Assembly (NCBI GenBank): GCA_030826005.1
Contig: JAPJOW010000072.1
Coordinates: 1-18,175 of the forward strand
DNA: 18,175 bases
Direction: 5' to 3'
Source of the DNA: Aliterella sp. RAGGC_92
GTDB lineage: Bacteria > Cyanobacteriota > Cyanobacteriia > Cyanobacteriales > Chroococcidiopsidaceae
In this document: positions 1-7,326 of the stretch, in pieces
Layout: each line of letters begins with the position of its first letter
Numbering within the stretch: the first letter of the stretch is position 1
Program-made: the position numbers and the translations under genes
Notes under the pieces: generated by a model
Told to the model about the DNA's origin: nothing
Seen by the model: the letters and a program-made list of their open reading frames with translations, nothing else
Databases searched by the model: none

Positions 1-697
1 TACCCAAACACAGCGCCACTACTCCTAATAAAAATAATTCCTTACTTTCTGTTTTTGCAAATAACCTTAATAAGGGTGGAATTAGCCAAATCCCTGCTAC
101 TACTGCTCCGGCGGCAAATAAACCAATTTTTATTAATGCCGTAATTACAGCTATACCAATAGTTTCCGGTGGCTGTTCTAAAGCAGGTAAAACCGCCAGC
201 ATTAGCCCTAAAGCTAAGTCTTGAACTACCAACATCCCCAGCATAACTTGACCGTGCGGCGTGTCGGTTTCGTTGCGCTCCATCAAGCATTTGAGAACAA
301 CGGCGGTAGATGAGAGTGATAAAATTGCCCCTAAAAATACTCCTTGTGCTGGAGAACTTACCCATCCCACACCTACCGATACTAAAGCCGTACCGATAAT
401 AGTGAGGACAATTTGCAAACCCCCACCACCCAAGCTAATTAACTGAACTTTTTTGAGTTCAGCAAGGGAAAACTCTACTCCCAAAGCAAATAATAAAAAA
501 GCAACACCAAACTGGGCTAAAGTTTCTACTTGGATTAGTTCTTTAATTAGTCCCAATCCTGCCGGCCCGATGACCATGCCCCCAACTAGATAGCCTAGTA
601 AAACTGGTTGGCGACATAGTGCTGCGAGTAGACCACCTGCTGCTGATACTGCAAGGACTAATACTAAATCAACAATTAGTCTAAAATCTTCTTGCAC
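1..697 (-). CDS. Cation:proton antiporter, CPA2/Kef family (partial, 3' end outside window)
   Basis: Reading the minus strand from a GTG at 697-695 gives about 232 residues without a stop to the window edge. The protein begins VQEDFRLIVDLVLVLAVSAA and continues with the glycine-rich stretch GYLVGGMVIGPAGLGLI and then FGVAFLLFALGVEFSL, which are typical of the N-terminal membrane bundle of CPA2 (KefB/NapA-like) Na+/H+ or K+/H+ exchangers. SLSSTAVVLKCLMER and MLVVQDLALGLMLAVLPAL further in match the family's discontinuous-helix region. Several hydrophobic helices follow. It would act in a membrane, exchanging a monovalent cation for protons. GTG is chosen because no ATG lies upstream in frame nearby and the family often starts with this QEDFRL sequence; no good ribosome binding site is visible. 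It is divergent from carA. Whether a TrkA-N regulatory domain follows cannot be seen. Confidence 0.88.
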   Translation of the reverse strand, partial: MQEDFRLIVDLVLVLAVSAAGGLLAALCRQPVLLGYLVGGMVIGPAGLGLIKELIQVETLAQFGVAFLLFALGVEFSLAELKKVQLISLGGGGLQIVLTIIGTALVSVGVGWVSSPAQGVFLGAILSLSSTAVVLKCLMERNETDTPHGQVMLGMLVVQDLALGLMLAVLPALEQPPETIGIAVITALIKIGLFAAGAVVAGIWLIPPLLRLFAKTESKELFLLGVVALCLG

Positions 698-815
698 GAG
701 TTTATTAAAAAAAATATTAAGGTATATTAATTTACTGTAAAGCTTTTTTACCAAAGATTTCAAGAAAATTGTCAGCTAAGTTTCGTATTGGGGATCGCTT
801 AGAGGAACAAGTAAT

Positions 816-823
816 GCGATCGC
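816..823. repeat. HIP1 octamer inside a 12-bp palindrome
   Basis: GCGATCGC at 816-823 lies within ATGCGATCGCAT (814-825) in the 207-bp gap between the antiporter and carA. HIP1 is the highly iterated palindrome of many cyanobacterial genomes. Other exact copies include 1142-1149, 1161-1168, 2124-2131, 3029-3036, 3455-3462, 4818-4825, 4985-4992, 6499-6506, 7118-7125, 13856-13863, 13887-13894 and 17144-17151, both inside and between genes. The rest of the gap holds no convincing gene or RNA. Confidence 0.9.
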
Positions 824-904
824 ATCACAACAAAATCAACGCTGCTTAAAAACGACTCATGGCATAATGATCGCAATTGCCGTAAATTAGCTTAACTATT
901 GAAA

Positions 905-2038
905 ATGTCTAAACCCGCTATTTTAGTCCTTGCTGATGGTACAACCTATCGCGGTTTGTCCTTTGGGGCAACCGGAACAACGATTGGCGAAGTAGTTTTT
1001 AATACCGGAATGACGGGCTATCAAGAAGTATTGACAGATCCTAGCTATCGCGGTCAAATGATAGTTTTTACCTATCCAGAACTGGGCAATACGGGTTGTA
1101 ATGAAGAAGACGAAGAATCAAACCGTCCGCAAGTAAAAGGAGCGATCGCGCGCAATATATGCGATCGCCCTAGTAACTGGCGCTCTACCAGTAGCTTGCC
1201 CGATTACCTCAAAAAGCACAATATCCCCGGCATTTACGGCATTGATACCCGCGCCCTCACTCGCAAAATTCGGGTATTTGGGGCAATGAATGGCGGCATT
1301 TCTACAGAACTCGACGAAGCAGAATTACTAGAATTAGTCCAAACTGCGCCGGATATGGCAGGCTTAAATTTAGTCAAAGAAGTTACGACAACCGAAGTTT
1401 ACGAATGGTCAGATATAACTACTAATATTTGGGAATTTAAACCCGTTACCGAACCGATAGTAGAAAAACAACTAACCGTTGTCGCCTTAGATTTTGGAGT
1501 CAAGCGCAACATTTTACGCCGACTCGCTAGTTATGGTTGTAGAGTAATTGTCGTTCCCGCAAGTATGCCCGCCGAGGAGATTTTGAAATATAATCCCGAT
1601 GGCATATTTCTGTCCAATGGCCCCGGAGATCCGGCAGCAAATACCGAAGGAATAGAAACAACTAAAGCTTTATTAACTAGCCAAAAGCCCGTATTTGGTA
1701 TTTGTATGGGTCATCAAATACTAGGCTTATCGTTAGGCGCTCAAACTTATAAGCTCAAGTTTGGACATCGCGGCTTAAATCAACCTGCGGGGTTAGAGCA
1801 AAAAGTAGAAATTACTAGCCAAAACCATAGTTTTGCTCTCGATCCTGATTCTTTACCCGGTACAGATATAGAAATTACTCATCTCAACTTAAACGATCGC
1901 ACTGTTGCCGGATTAAAGCACAAAACCTTACCAATGTTTTCGGTACAGTACCACCCCGAAGCAAGTCCCGGACCCCACGATGCCGATTATTTATTCGAGC
2001 AATTCGTTAATTCTATGCGACAAAGTAAGAAAGAATAG
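905..2038 (+). CDS. carA: Carbamoyl-phosphate synthase small (glutaminase) subunit
   Basis: CarA hydrolyses glutamine and channels ammonia to the large subunit CarB, which makes carbamoyl phosphate for pyrimidine and arginine synthesis in the cytosol. The 377-residue product has the usual length. The N-terminal CPSase small-chain domain (about residues 1-140) includes GIDTRALTRKIR. The class I glutamine amidotransferase domain (about 190-370) has NGPGDP, the nucleophile Cys267 in FGICMGHQILG, and the His350/Glu352 pair in QYHPEASPGP. The start is taken as ATG at 905, giving MSKPAILVLADG; an in-frame TTG at 899 would add only two residues and is less likely. The weak CATAAT at 863-868 is not well supported as a promoter. 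carB is not in this window, so the subunits are encoded apart, as is common in cyanobacteria. Confidence 0.97.
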   Translation: MSKPAILVLADGTTYRGLSFGATGTTIGEVVFNTGMTGYQEVLTDPSYRGQMIVFTYPELGNTGCNEEDEESNRPQVKGAIARNICDRPSNWRSTSSLPDYLKKHNIPGIYGIDTRALTRKIRVFGAMNGGISTELDEAELLELVQTAPDMAGLNLVKEVTTTEVYEWSDITTNIWEFKPVTEPIVEKQLTVVALDFGVKRNILRRLASYGCRVIVVPASMPAEEILKYNPDGIFLSNGPGDPAANTEGIETTKALLTSQKPVFGICMGHQILGLSLGAQTYKLKFGHRGLNQPAGLEQKVEITSQNHSFALDPDSLPGTDIEITHLNLNDRTVAGLKHKTLPMFSVQYHPEASPGPHDADYLFEQFVNSMRQSKKE

Positions 2039-2092
2039 GGGACAAGGGGACAAGGGGACAGAACTAATCCTCTCCCCGTCTCCTTGTCTCCC
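2038..2092. repeat. G-rich octamer array with C-rich inverted partner (hairpin) after carA
   Basis: Immediately at the carA stop the sequence repeats GGGGACAA-type octamers three times (2038-2060). After a short spacer it is followed by the C-rich arm TCTCCCCGTCTCCTTGTCTC (2071-2090). The arms are imperfectly complementary and could fold into a hairpin that stops or stabilises the carA transcript. There is no T-run after it, so it is not a classical intrinsic terminator. A related pair of arms occurs at 15572-15589 and 15758-15774. Confidence 0.6.
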
Positions 2093-2155
2093 ATTCCCAC
2101 TTTGGTCAAAATACTGGCAGTTTGCGATCGCAATTTGTGCCAATTTAAAGTGTAT

Positions 2156-2164
2156 TGCTATAAT
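2156..2164 (+). promoter_or_regulatory. Extended -10 promoter of the malic enzyme gene
   Basis: TGCTATAAT at 2156-2164 is a perfect -10 hexamer with the extended TGn element. TTGTGC at 2135-2140 with an 18-bp spacer may be a weak -35. The predicted start near 2171 leaves about 30 bases before the ATG at 2201. A GGAG lies at 2181-2184, rather far from the start codon for strong ribosome binding. Confidence 0.6.
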
Positions 2165-2200
2165 CAACTGCTTCAATAACGGAGAATCGCGGTACTCGGC

Positions 2201-3592
2201 ATGACAAATTTGACCCCTAACTCTAGCTTTAGTTTGACGTTACGCTTAGAAATTCCTAACCGGGTAGGAATGCTGGCGAGTGTAACAGGTGCTGTCGCAT
2301 CTTCTTTTGGTAATCTCGGTCAAATCGATCTAATCGAGCAAACCCGCGAGGTGTCGATCCGCGATATTACAGTAGATGCGGCAAGTACCGAACACGCAGA
2401 GAAAATTGTTGAATCGATTAAAGTTTTACCCGATATTAAATTAATAGATGTCTACGATCGCACTTTTAATTTGCATCGCGGCGGCAAAATCAGCATTACA
2501 AGTCGCATTGCCATCAAAAGTTTGGCAGATTTGGCAATGGCTTACACTCCAGGCGTAGGAAGAATTTGTACGGCAATAGCTCAAGATCCCGAACAGGCTT
2601 ATCATTTAACTATTAAACAAAACACCGTCGCGATCGTTACTGATGGTAGCGCGGTATTAGGTTTAGGCAACTTGGGGCCAGAGGCGGCTTTACCCGTCAT
2701 GGAAGGTAAGGCGATGCTATTTAAAGAATTTGCTGGGATTGATGCTTTTCCCATCTGTCTAGCTAGTCAAGACACCCAAACGATTGTCGAAACCGTTAAA
2801 CAAATTGCGCCCGTATTTGGCGGTGTAAATTTAGAAGATATCGCCGCCCCTCGTTGCTTTGAAATTGAAAAGTTACTGCGCGAACAACTAAATATTCCGG
2901 TTTTTCATGACGACCAACACGGCACGGCAATTGTAACTTTAGCGGCGTTAATTAATGCCCTAAAACTTGTTAATAAGCCTATAGGTAAGGTGAAGATCGT
3001 TATTAATGGTGCAGGGGCGGCAGGAGTTGCGATCGCGCGTTTGCTTAAAAAAGCTGGAGCGGAAACTATCTGGATGTGCGACTCTAAAGGCATTTTATCC
3101 ACTCAGCGCCCAGATATGACCCCCGAAAAACTCGAATTTGCAAGCGATAAAATGGGCGGTTTAGCGGCGGCGATGATAGGTGCAGATGTATTTATTGGTG
3201 TTAGCGCTCCGGGGGTAGTTACGCCGGAAATGGTGCGCTCGATGGCAAGCCAGCCAATTGTATTTGCAATGGCAAATCCCATTCCCGAAATTCAACCAGA
3301 ACTTGTAACGGACTTTGTAGCCGTTATGGCAACGGGGAGAAGCGATTACCCCAATCAAATTAATAACGTTTTGGCGTTTCCTGGGGTATTTCGCGGCGCT
3401 CTAGATTGCCGCGCTAGTACAATTACCACCACTATGTATTTAGAAGCCGCTTATGCGATCGCATCCTTAGTAAAACCTGCCGACCTCAACCGCCAACATA
3501 TTGTCCCCTCTGTATTTGACGAGCGAGTTGCAAGCGCCGTTGCGGGTGCAGTGCAAAAAGCAGCTAGGCAAGAAGGTATTGCTGCAAACTAA
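2201..3592 (+). CDS. NAD(P)-dependent malic enzyme with N-terminal ACT domain
   Basis: The 463-residue protein should decarboxylate malate oxidatively to pyruvate and CO2 with reduction of NAD(P)+. Residues about 11-84 form an ACT-like regulatory fold (SLTLRLEIPNRVGMLASVTG and following). The malic N domain holds the likely catalytic Tyr115 in AYTPGVG and Lys170 in VMEGKAMLFKEFAG. Metal ligands are Glu212 and Asp213 in NLEDIAAPRCFEIE and Asp238 in FHDDQHGTA. The Rossmann dinucleotide site starts at Gly270 (NGAGAAG). ATG at 2201 is the first codon giving the complete ACT domain. It has its own promoter downstream of carA, and converges on the Mn-catalase gene. A single malic enzyme with ACT is usual in cyanobacteria (the Synechocystis 'me' type). 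Cofactor preference cannot be decided by eye. Confidence 0.93.
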   Translation: MTNLTPNSSFSLTLRLEIPNRVGMLASVTGAVASSFGNLGQIDLIEQTREVSIRDITVDAASTEHAEKIVESIKVLPDIKLIDVYDRTFNLHRGGKISITSRIAIKSLADLAMAYTPGVGRICTAIAQDPEQAYHLTIKQNTVAIVTDGSAVLGLGNLGPEAALPVMEGKAMLFKEFAGIDAFPICLASQDTQTIVETVKQIAPVFGGVNLEDIAAPRCFEIEKLLREQLNIPVFHDDQHGTAIVTLAALINALKLVNKPIGKVKIVINGAGAAGVAIARLLKKAGAETIWMCDSKGILSTQRPDMTPEKLEFASDKMGGLAAAMIGADVFIGVSAPGVVTPEMVRSMASQPIVFAMANPIPEIQPELVTDFVAVMATGRSDYPNQINNVLAFPGVFRGALDCRASTITTTMYLEAAYAIASLVKPADLNRQHIVPSVFDERVASAVAGAVQKAARQEGIAAN

Positions 3593-3605
3593 TATTTTTT
3601 TATGC

Positions 3606-3628
3606 AGGGGTGCAAATATTACACCCCT
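3606..3628. terminator. Palindrome between convergent malic enzyme and Mn-catalase genes
   Basis: AGGGGTG (3606-3612) and CACCCCT (3622-3628) form a perfect 7-bp stem around a 9-base AT-rich loop in the 48-bp gap between two convergent stop codons. A bidirectional terminator role fits the position. However, the T-run at 3594-3600 lies upstream of the stem on the plus strand and reads as A on the minus strand, so neither side has a classical U-tract. The sequence resembles the widespread GTAGGGGNG...CNCCCCTAC palindromes of cyanobacteria. Confidence 0.5.
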
Positions 3629-3640
3629 ACGCTTCCCTAT

Positions 3641-4597
3641 TTACTCGCCGATAATTGTGCGCTTAATCGTTTGTCCTGCGTCTTCTACCGCCTGAGAGAT
3701 ACCCTCAACAATATTAGTTGCACCGTCGCTTGTTTTTTGCATTGCGGGAGAAGCGGGAGTACCGTGCAAGTTAGGATCGGGCTGTGGTGGTGTTGGTACA
3801 GGCCCTAGGGGCTGAGGATTGGCTACATACTCAAACTCGCCTTTTCCGTCCATAGAAGGTCCTTTAGCCCAACGACCTTGAGCGCTGTCTTCGCCCTCAG
3901 AGTTATTCCAGAACTGATAAGCCGCCTCTTTTTTGCCATATTCATAGGCAATCTTGGGAACTACAGTTTCCTCAAAGCCTTCGCTTTGCAAGTCTTCAAT
4001 CGCCGCTAACCACTGGTTTTGGTGCATGGTGTCACGAGCAATCATGTAACTAAGGTGGTCTCTTACGCCCTTATCGTCAGTCATTTCATACAACCGCACC
4101 GCTTGTAGTAAACCTTGAGACTCGGCGTGCAGATTAGAACGAAAATCTGCTAACAAGTTGCCACTAGCCATGATGTAGCGACCATTCCAAGCAACGCCAA
4201 CGCTGTCTTCAGGCATAGCACCCCCACCGGAGACAATTGAATGCTTTGGGTTCATAGCTGCTACAATCACATCCCTTGGATTAGTACCCCCCATAACTGC
4301 ACCTACTACGGGGTCTTTTGCACCATCTTCTTGCATTTTGATCGGTGCTTTATCTAAAAGATGAGCAAGCATCGTAGCTAACATCTCAACGTGACCAATC
4401 TCCTCAGTCCCAATATCCAGTAGCATATCTTTGTACTTAGCAGGCCCGCGACAGTTCCACCCCTGAAATAAATACTGCATCATCACAGTCATTTCTCCCA
4501 TAGGACCGCCTATGAGTTCTTGCAGTTTCTTAGCATAAACTGCGTCTGGACGCTCTGGAGGAGTAAAGTATTGCAATTGCTTCTTGTGATAAAACAT
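3641..4597 (-). CDS. Manganese (non-heme) catalase
   Basis: The 318-residue protein belongs to the di-manganese catalases, which convert hydrogen peroxide to water and oxygen in the cytoplasm. The N-terminal ferritin-like four-helix bundle supplies the metal ligands: Glu35 in GGPMGEM, Glu66 and His69 in GTEEIGHVEM, Glu159 in NLHAESQ, and His192 in TMHQNQW. All five expected ligands are present, so the enzyme looks active. After about residue 245 there is a proline-rich tail (PQPLGPVPTPPQPDPN) and a final charged helix, making it longer than the roughly 270-residue lactobacillus enzyme. ATG at 4597 gives MFYHKKQLQYFTPPERPD, a typical family N-terminus, with AAGG about 12 bases upstream. It diverges from the heme catalase at 5127, so both peroxide enzymes face outward from one control region. 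Confidence 0.95.
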   Translation of the reverse strand: MFYHKKQLQYFTPPERPDAVYAKKLQELIGGPMGEMTVMMQYLFQGWNCRGPAKYKDMLLDIGTEEIGHVEMLATMLAHLLDKAPIKMQEDGAKDPVVGAVMGGTNPRDVIVAAMNPKHSIVSGGGAMPEDSVGVAWNGRYIMASGNLLADFRSNLHAESQGLLQAVRLYEMTDDKGVRDHLSYMIARDTMHQNQWLAAIEDLQSEGFEETVVPKIAYEYGKKEAAYQFWNNSEGEDSAQGRWAKGPSMDGKGEFEYVANPQPLGPVPTPPQPDPNLHGTPASPAMQKTSDGATNIVEGISQAVEDAGQTIKRTIIGE

Positions 4598-5126
4598 TTA
4601 TTGATTGCCTTGGTTGTTAGTCTACTTGAAATACTTTTAGACACCTGGACAAACTTAAGTGATGCTGAATTATTTGTCAGGGCTATTGCTCTTATATGTA
4701 ACTACGCAAATATGACTTAAACATCAATCGCTGGTAAGACGGTGAAATATCCAGTTGATATAAGTATTTGTTCTTAATTGGTGTTTATAACACTTGAGCA
4801 AGGGGATTTTATTTGTAGCGATCGCCTCTTAAGTGCCTCTATACTTACCCGCACTAGCGCTGCACTATTAATAAAGCGATATAACTCTATAGCTAGACGT
4901 GACGCTAAAAATAATTTTGCTAGGAATAAAATGCTTAATTAATTCCCTCGCCCTACTAAACAGTGACGGCGAATAGGTTTCGATGCGATCGCACTATCCC
5001 CAAAGTTTAGAGAAAAATTTGCAATTTCTTTGTAGTTTAGTAGGCAAATGCTAGTTGTAATGACTACGATTTAGTTAAGTTGTAATCATAACGAGTTTAG
5101 TTTTGAGCTAAATAAGTTATCGATTA
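4598..5126. promoter_or_regulatory. Divergent control region between Mn-catalase and heme catalase
   Basis: This 529-bp gap must hold promoters for both catalase genes. No credible open reading frame or RNA gene was seen. It is AT-rich with HIP1 sites at 4818-4825 and 4985-4992. The clearest structure is the 25/26-bp tandem repeat at 5055-5105 next to the heme catalase. TGTAACTACG at 4696-4705, on the Mn-catalase side, loosely resembles the core of that repeat. No unambiguous -10/-35 pair could be assigned in either direction. Confidence 0.6.
5055..5105 (+). repeat. Tandem 25/26-bp direct repeat upstream of heme catalase
   Basis: Unit 1 (5055-5079) and unit 2 (5080-5105) abut directly. Both read TTGTAAT-N-A-NN-ACGA, then TTTAGTT, two variable bases and G, with one extra G in unit 2; about 20 of 25 positions agree. 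The second unit ends about 21 bases before the ATG at 5127. The TTGTAAT half resembles one arm of a Fur/PerR-type box (TTATAAT-N-ATTATAA). This suggests, but does not show, paired binding sites for a peroxide-responsive regulator. Confidence 0.6.
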
Positions 5127-6674
5127 ATGGAAACTTTGCAAACAAAGAGCAGATTTTTCAAGTTACCCATGACAGACGAGCAGCAAGATAATAATTTAGG
5201 AAACACCGAGGAGACTTTGACAAACCGCCAAGGTCATCCTATCTACGACAATCAGAACACAAGAACCGTAGGCGACCGAGGACCTACAGTCTTGGAAAAC
5301 TACAACTTTCTGGAAAAAATCTCCCACTTCGACCGCGAACGCATTCCAGAGCGAGTCGTTCATGCTAGAGGAGCGGGCGCGCACGGTTATTTTGAAGCTT
5401 ATGGAACAATCGGCGACGAACCAGCAAGTAAATACACCCGCGCTAAACTTTTTCAAGAAAAAGGCAAAATTACCCCAGTATTTGTCCGTTTTTCCAGCGT
5501 TATTCACGGCGGTCATTCCCCAGAAACTTTACGCGATCCGCGTGGCTTTGCCACCAAGTTTTATACCGAAGATGGCAACTGGGATTTAGTAGGCAATAAT
5601 CTTAAAGTCTTTTTCATTAGAGATCCGATCAAGTTCCCCGATCTCGTTCATGCCTTTAAGCCAGATCCAGTCACAAACCGTCAAGATACCAACCGGATAT
5701 TTGATTTTATCAGTCAAACACCAGAAGCCATGCACATGATTACTTGGCTGTTTAGTCCTTGGGGAATCCCTGCTAACTACAGACAGATGGACGGATCGGG
5801 CGTAAACACTTACAAAATGGTGAACGCTGATGGCGTAGGACATATAGTTAAATATTTTTGGGTCCCCAAACAAGGAGTCAAAAATCTAACTCTTGCTCAA
5901 GCGGAAGAAATTCAAGCGAAGAACTTTAATCACGCTACGCAAGATTTGTACGAAGCCATCGAAAGAGGCGATTATCCCGAATGGGAATTTTGCGTGCAAA
6001 TCATGTCCGATGACGAACATCCCGAACTTGATTTCGATCCCTTAGATCCAACCAAAGTTTGGCCGCCAGAGCAATTCCCCTTGTTGCCAATCGGACGGAT
6101 GGTGTTAGACAAAAATCCTACTAATTATTTTGCGGAAGTTGAGCAAGCAGCCTTTGGTGCGGGTGTATTAGTTGATGGCTTAGATTTTTCTGACGACAAA
6201 CTGCTTCAAGGTCGGACTTTTTCTTACTCCGATACTCAGCGTCACCGTGTAGGGACAAATTACCTCCAGTTACCGATTAATCGGTCAAAAACACGGGTAG
6301 CAACAAATCAACGCGATGGTCAGATGGCTTATCAAGTAGATGGAGTTGAAGCAGGGGAAAACCCTCACGTTAACTACGAACCTAGCAGTATGGGCGGACT
6401 CAAAGAAGCGCCAAAGTCTGGAAAAGATCATACTCCTTACGTTCAAGGTGCGGTTATAAGGCAAAAAATTAGCCGTCCTAACGATTATCAGCAAGCAGGC
6501 GATCGCTATCGGGCTTTTGAAGATTGGGAGCGCGACGACTTGATTTTGAACTTGGTTGCAGCCCTTAAAACCTGTAACCTTGATATTCAAGAGCGCATGG
6601 TAGGACACTTGATGCAGTGCGATTCGCAGTACGGTACAAGGGTAAAAGAAGGTCTTGAGCAAGCCAAGATGTAG
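5127..6674 (+). CDS. Heme catalase (monofunctional, small-subunit type)
   Basis: The 515-residue product is a monofunctional heme b catalase that dismutates hydrogen peroxide. Distal catalytic residues are His79 in RVVHARGAGAHG and Asn157 in DLVGNNLKVFF. The proximal heme ligand is Tyr367 in GRTFSYSDTQRHR, with Arg363 before it. RDPRGFATKFYTEDGNWD is the family signature region. There is no C-terminal flavodoxin-like domain, so it is the small-subunit class. ATG at 5127 gives METLQTKSRFF; an internal ATG at 5169 (MTDEQQDNN) would drop 14 residues and begins more like other catalases. Neither has a good ribosome binding site, so the start is uncertain. It diverges from the Mn-catalase at 4597, with a tandem repeat just upstream. 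katE/katA naming cannot be settled by eye. Confidence 0.96.
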   Translation: METLQTKSRFFKLPMTDEQQDNNLGNTEETLTNRQGHPIYDNQNTRTVGDRGPTVLENYNFLEKISHFDRERIPERVVHARGAGAHGYFEAYGTIGDEPASKYTRAKLFQEKGKITPVFVRFSSVIHGGHSPETLRDPRGFATKFYTEDGNWDLVGNNLKVFFIRDPIKFPDLVHAFKPDPVTNRQDTNRIFDFISQTPEAMHMITWLFSPWGIPANYRQMDGSGVNTYKMVNADGVGHIVKYFWVPKQGVKNLTLAQAEEIQAKNFNHATQDLYEAIERGDYPEWEFCVQIMSDDEHPELDFDPLDPTKVWPPEQFPLLPIGRMVLDKNPTNYFAEVEQAAFGAGVLVDGLDFSDDKLLQGRTFSYSDTQRHRVGTNYLQLPINRSKTRVATNQRDGQMAYQVDGVEAGENPHVNYEPSSMGGLKEAPKSGKDHTPYVQGAVIRQKISRPNDYQQAGDRYRAFEDWERDDLILNLVAALKTCNLDIQERMVGHLMQCDSQYGTRVKEGLEQAKM

Positions 6675-6688
6675 TTTGAGTTAAAAGA

Positions 6689-6718
6689 GTAAGGGGTGAA
6701 GGTTTGTTTTCCCCTTAC
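6689..6718 (+). terminator. Stem-loop after heme catalase
   Basis: GTAAGGGG (6689-6696) pairs perfectly with CCCCTTAC (6711-6718) over a 14-base loop, starting 14 bases after the catalase stop. A short T-run sits inside the loop and none follows the stem, so it is a terminator-like hairpin rather than a textbook terminator. Confidence 0.45.
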
Positions 6719-6866
6719 CCTTTGCCCAAACGAGTAAGTTCTTTTCCTGGGAATGGTGATGTTGTATTAGGCATTCAGGATATCGTAGATGTCGGAAAAT
6801 GTTCAGTGTTGTTGAAATTCTAGAGATAGTTTCATCGCCTGTTAAAATTGCCTATAGGTGAAATGA

Positions 6867-7064
6867 GTGATTAGAGTGCCTACTGTTGCTCAATTAGAGA
6901 CTTTATATCGCATCAGCTATCAACTGACCTACATGATGCTTCAGCCTATACATCTAATTTGTGTTGATAACCGGACTAATAACGTTTATATATTGGCTGG
7001 GTACGACGAAGAAATTGAGTTTCAAATCTTACCTAATAGGGGGTTTGCGGATGAGTCAGGTTAA
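6867..7064 (+). CDS. Small cyanobacterial hypothetical protein (DUF6888-like)
   Basis: A 65-residue acidic protein starting from GTG. The AGGTGA at 6856-6861, five bases upstream, decides for GTG 6867 over a second GTG at 6876. The core reads LYRISYQLTYMMLQPIHLIC, then VDNRTNNVYILAGYDEEIEF and LPNRGF. I recall this as a small cyanobacterial family (DUF6888) that occurs in front of a DUF6887 partner; this is from memory and unchecked. No catalytic motif, signal peptide or membrane helix is visible, and the function is unknown. Its stop overlaps the next start (ATG 7051) by 14 bases in another frame, implying translational coupling. The partner is frameshifted here, so this gene may be an orphaned survivor of a pair. 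Confidence 0.7.
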   Translation: MIRVPTVAQLETLYRISYQLTYMMLQPIHLICVDNRTNNVYILAGYDEEIEFQILPNRGFADESG

Positions 7065-7271
7065 TTATGATGCAATGTCAAAAGCCCAGTTGAAGCAATA
7101 TTTTCTTAAGCATCGTGGCGATCGCGCTGCGATGCCGCGCATACTTAAACAGAATCAATCGGTCGTCCGCTCAGAATTATTGCGCTTCCTGGCGATCCTG
7201 ATTTTGATGCGAAAATCCAAGCAGCGATTCGCCAAAAACTCGAAAATGCTAGAAGTAGCGAGCAATCGTAG
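7051..7271 (+). pseudogene. Broken small gene (DUF6887-like), two frameshifts
   Basis: From ATG 7051 the first frame reads MSQVNYDAMSKAQLKQYFLK and on to RGDRAAM at about 7134. The protein then seems to continue in the next frame as AYLNRINRS (7139-7165). From about 7161 it continues in the third frame as GRPLRIIALPGDPDFDAKIQ, then AAIRQKLENARSSEQS and a TAG at 7269-7271. Joined, these give a coherent product of about 73 residues of the kind I recall as DUF6887, ending in an acidic/amphipathic helix. Unshifted, the first frame runs to 7350 as a basic sequence without family resemblance. Two net +1 shifts within 30 bp suggest a decayed gene or assembly errors. HIP1 at 7118-7125 lies just before the first shift. 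It overlaps the preceding gene by 14 bases. Confidence 0.72.
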
Positions 7272-7326
7272 TCTAATAAGACTAATTCAGCCGACGCTCA
7301 AAGGTAATTTTTTAAATAGGTTTAAA

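Noticed and set aside
42..365. 107-residue minus-strand open frame near the left edge
   Set aside because: It is in a different frame from the clear antiporter reading, which continues uninterrupted through the same DNA with transporter motifs.
6814..6823. GAAATTCTAG shared with the palindrome at 14842-14851
   Set aside because: Only ten AT-rich bases match and the palindrome's other arm is not preserved, so chance is the simplest explanation.
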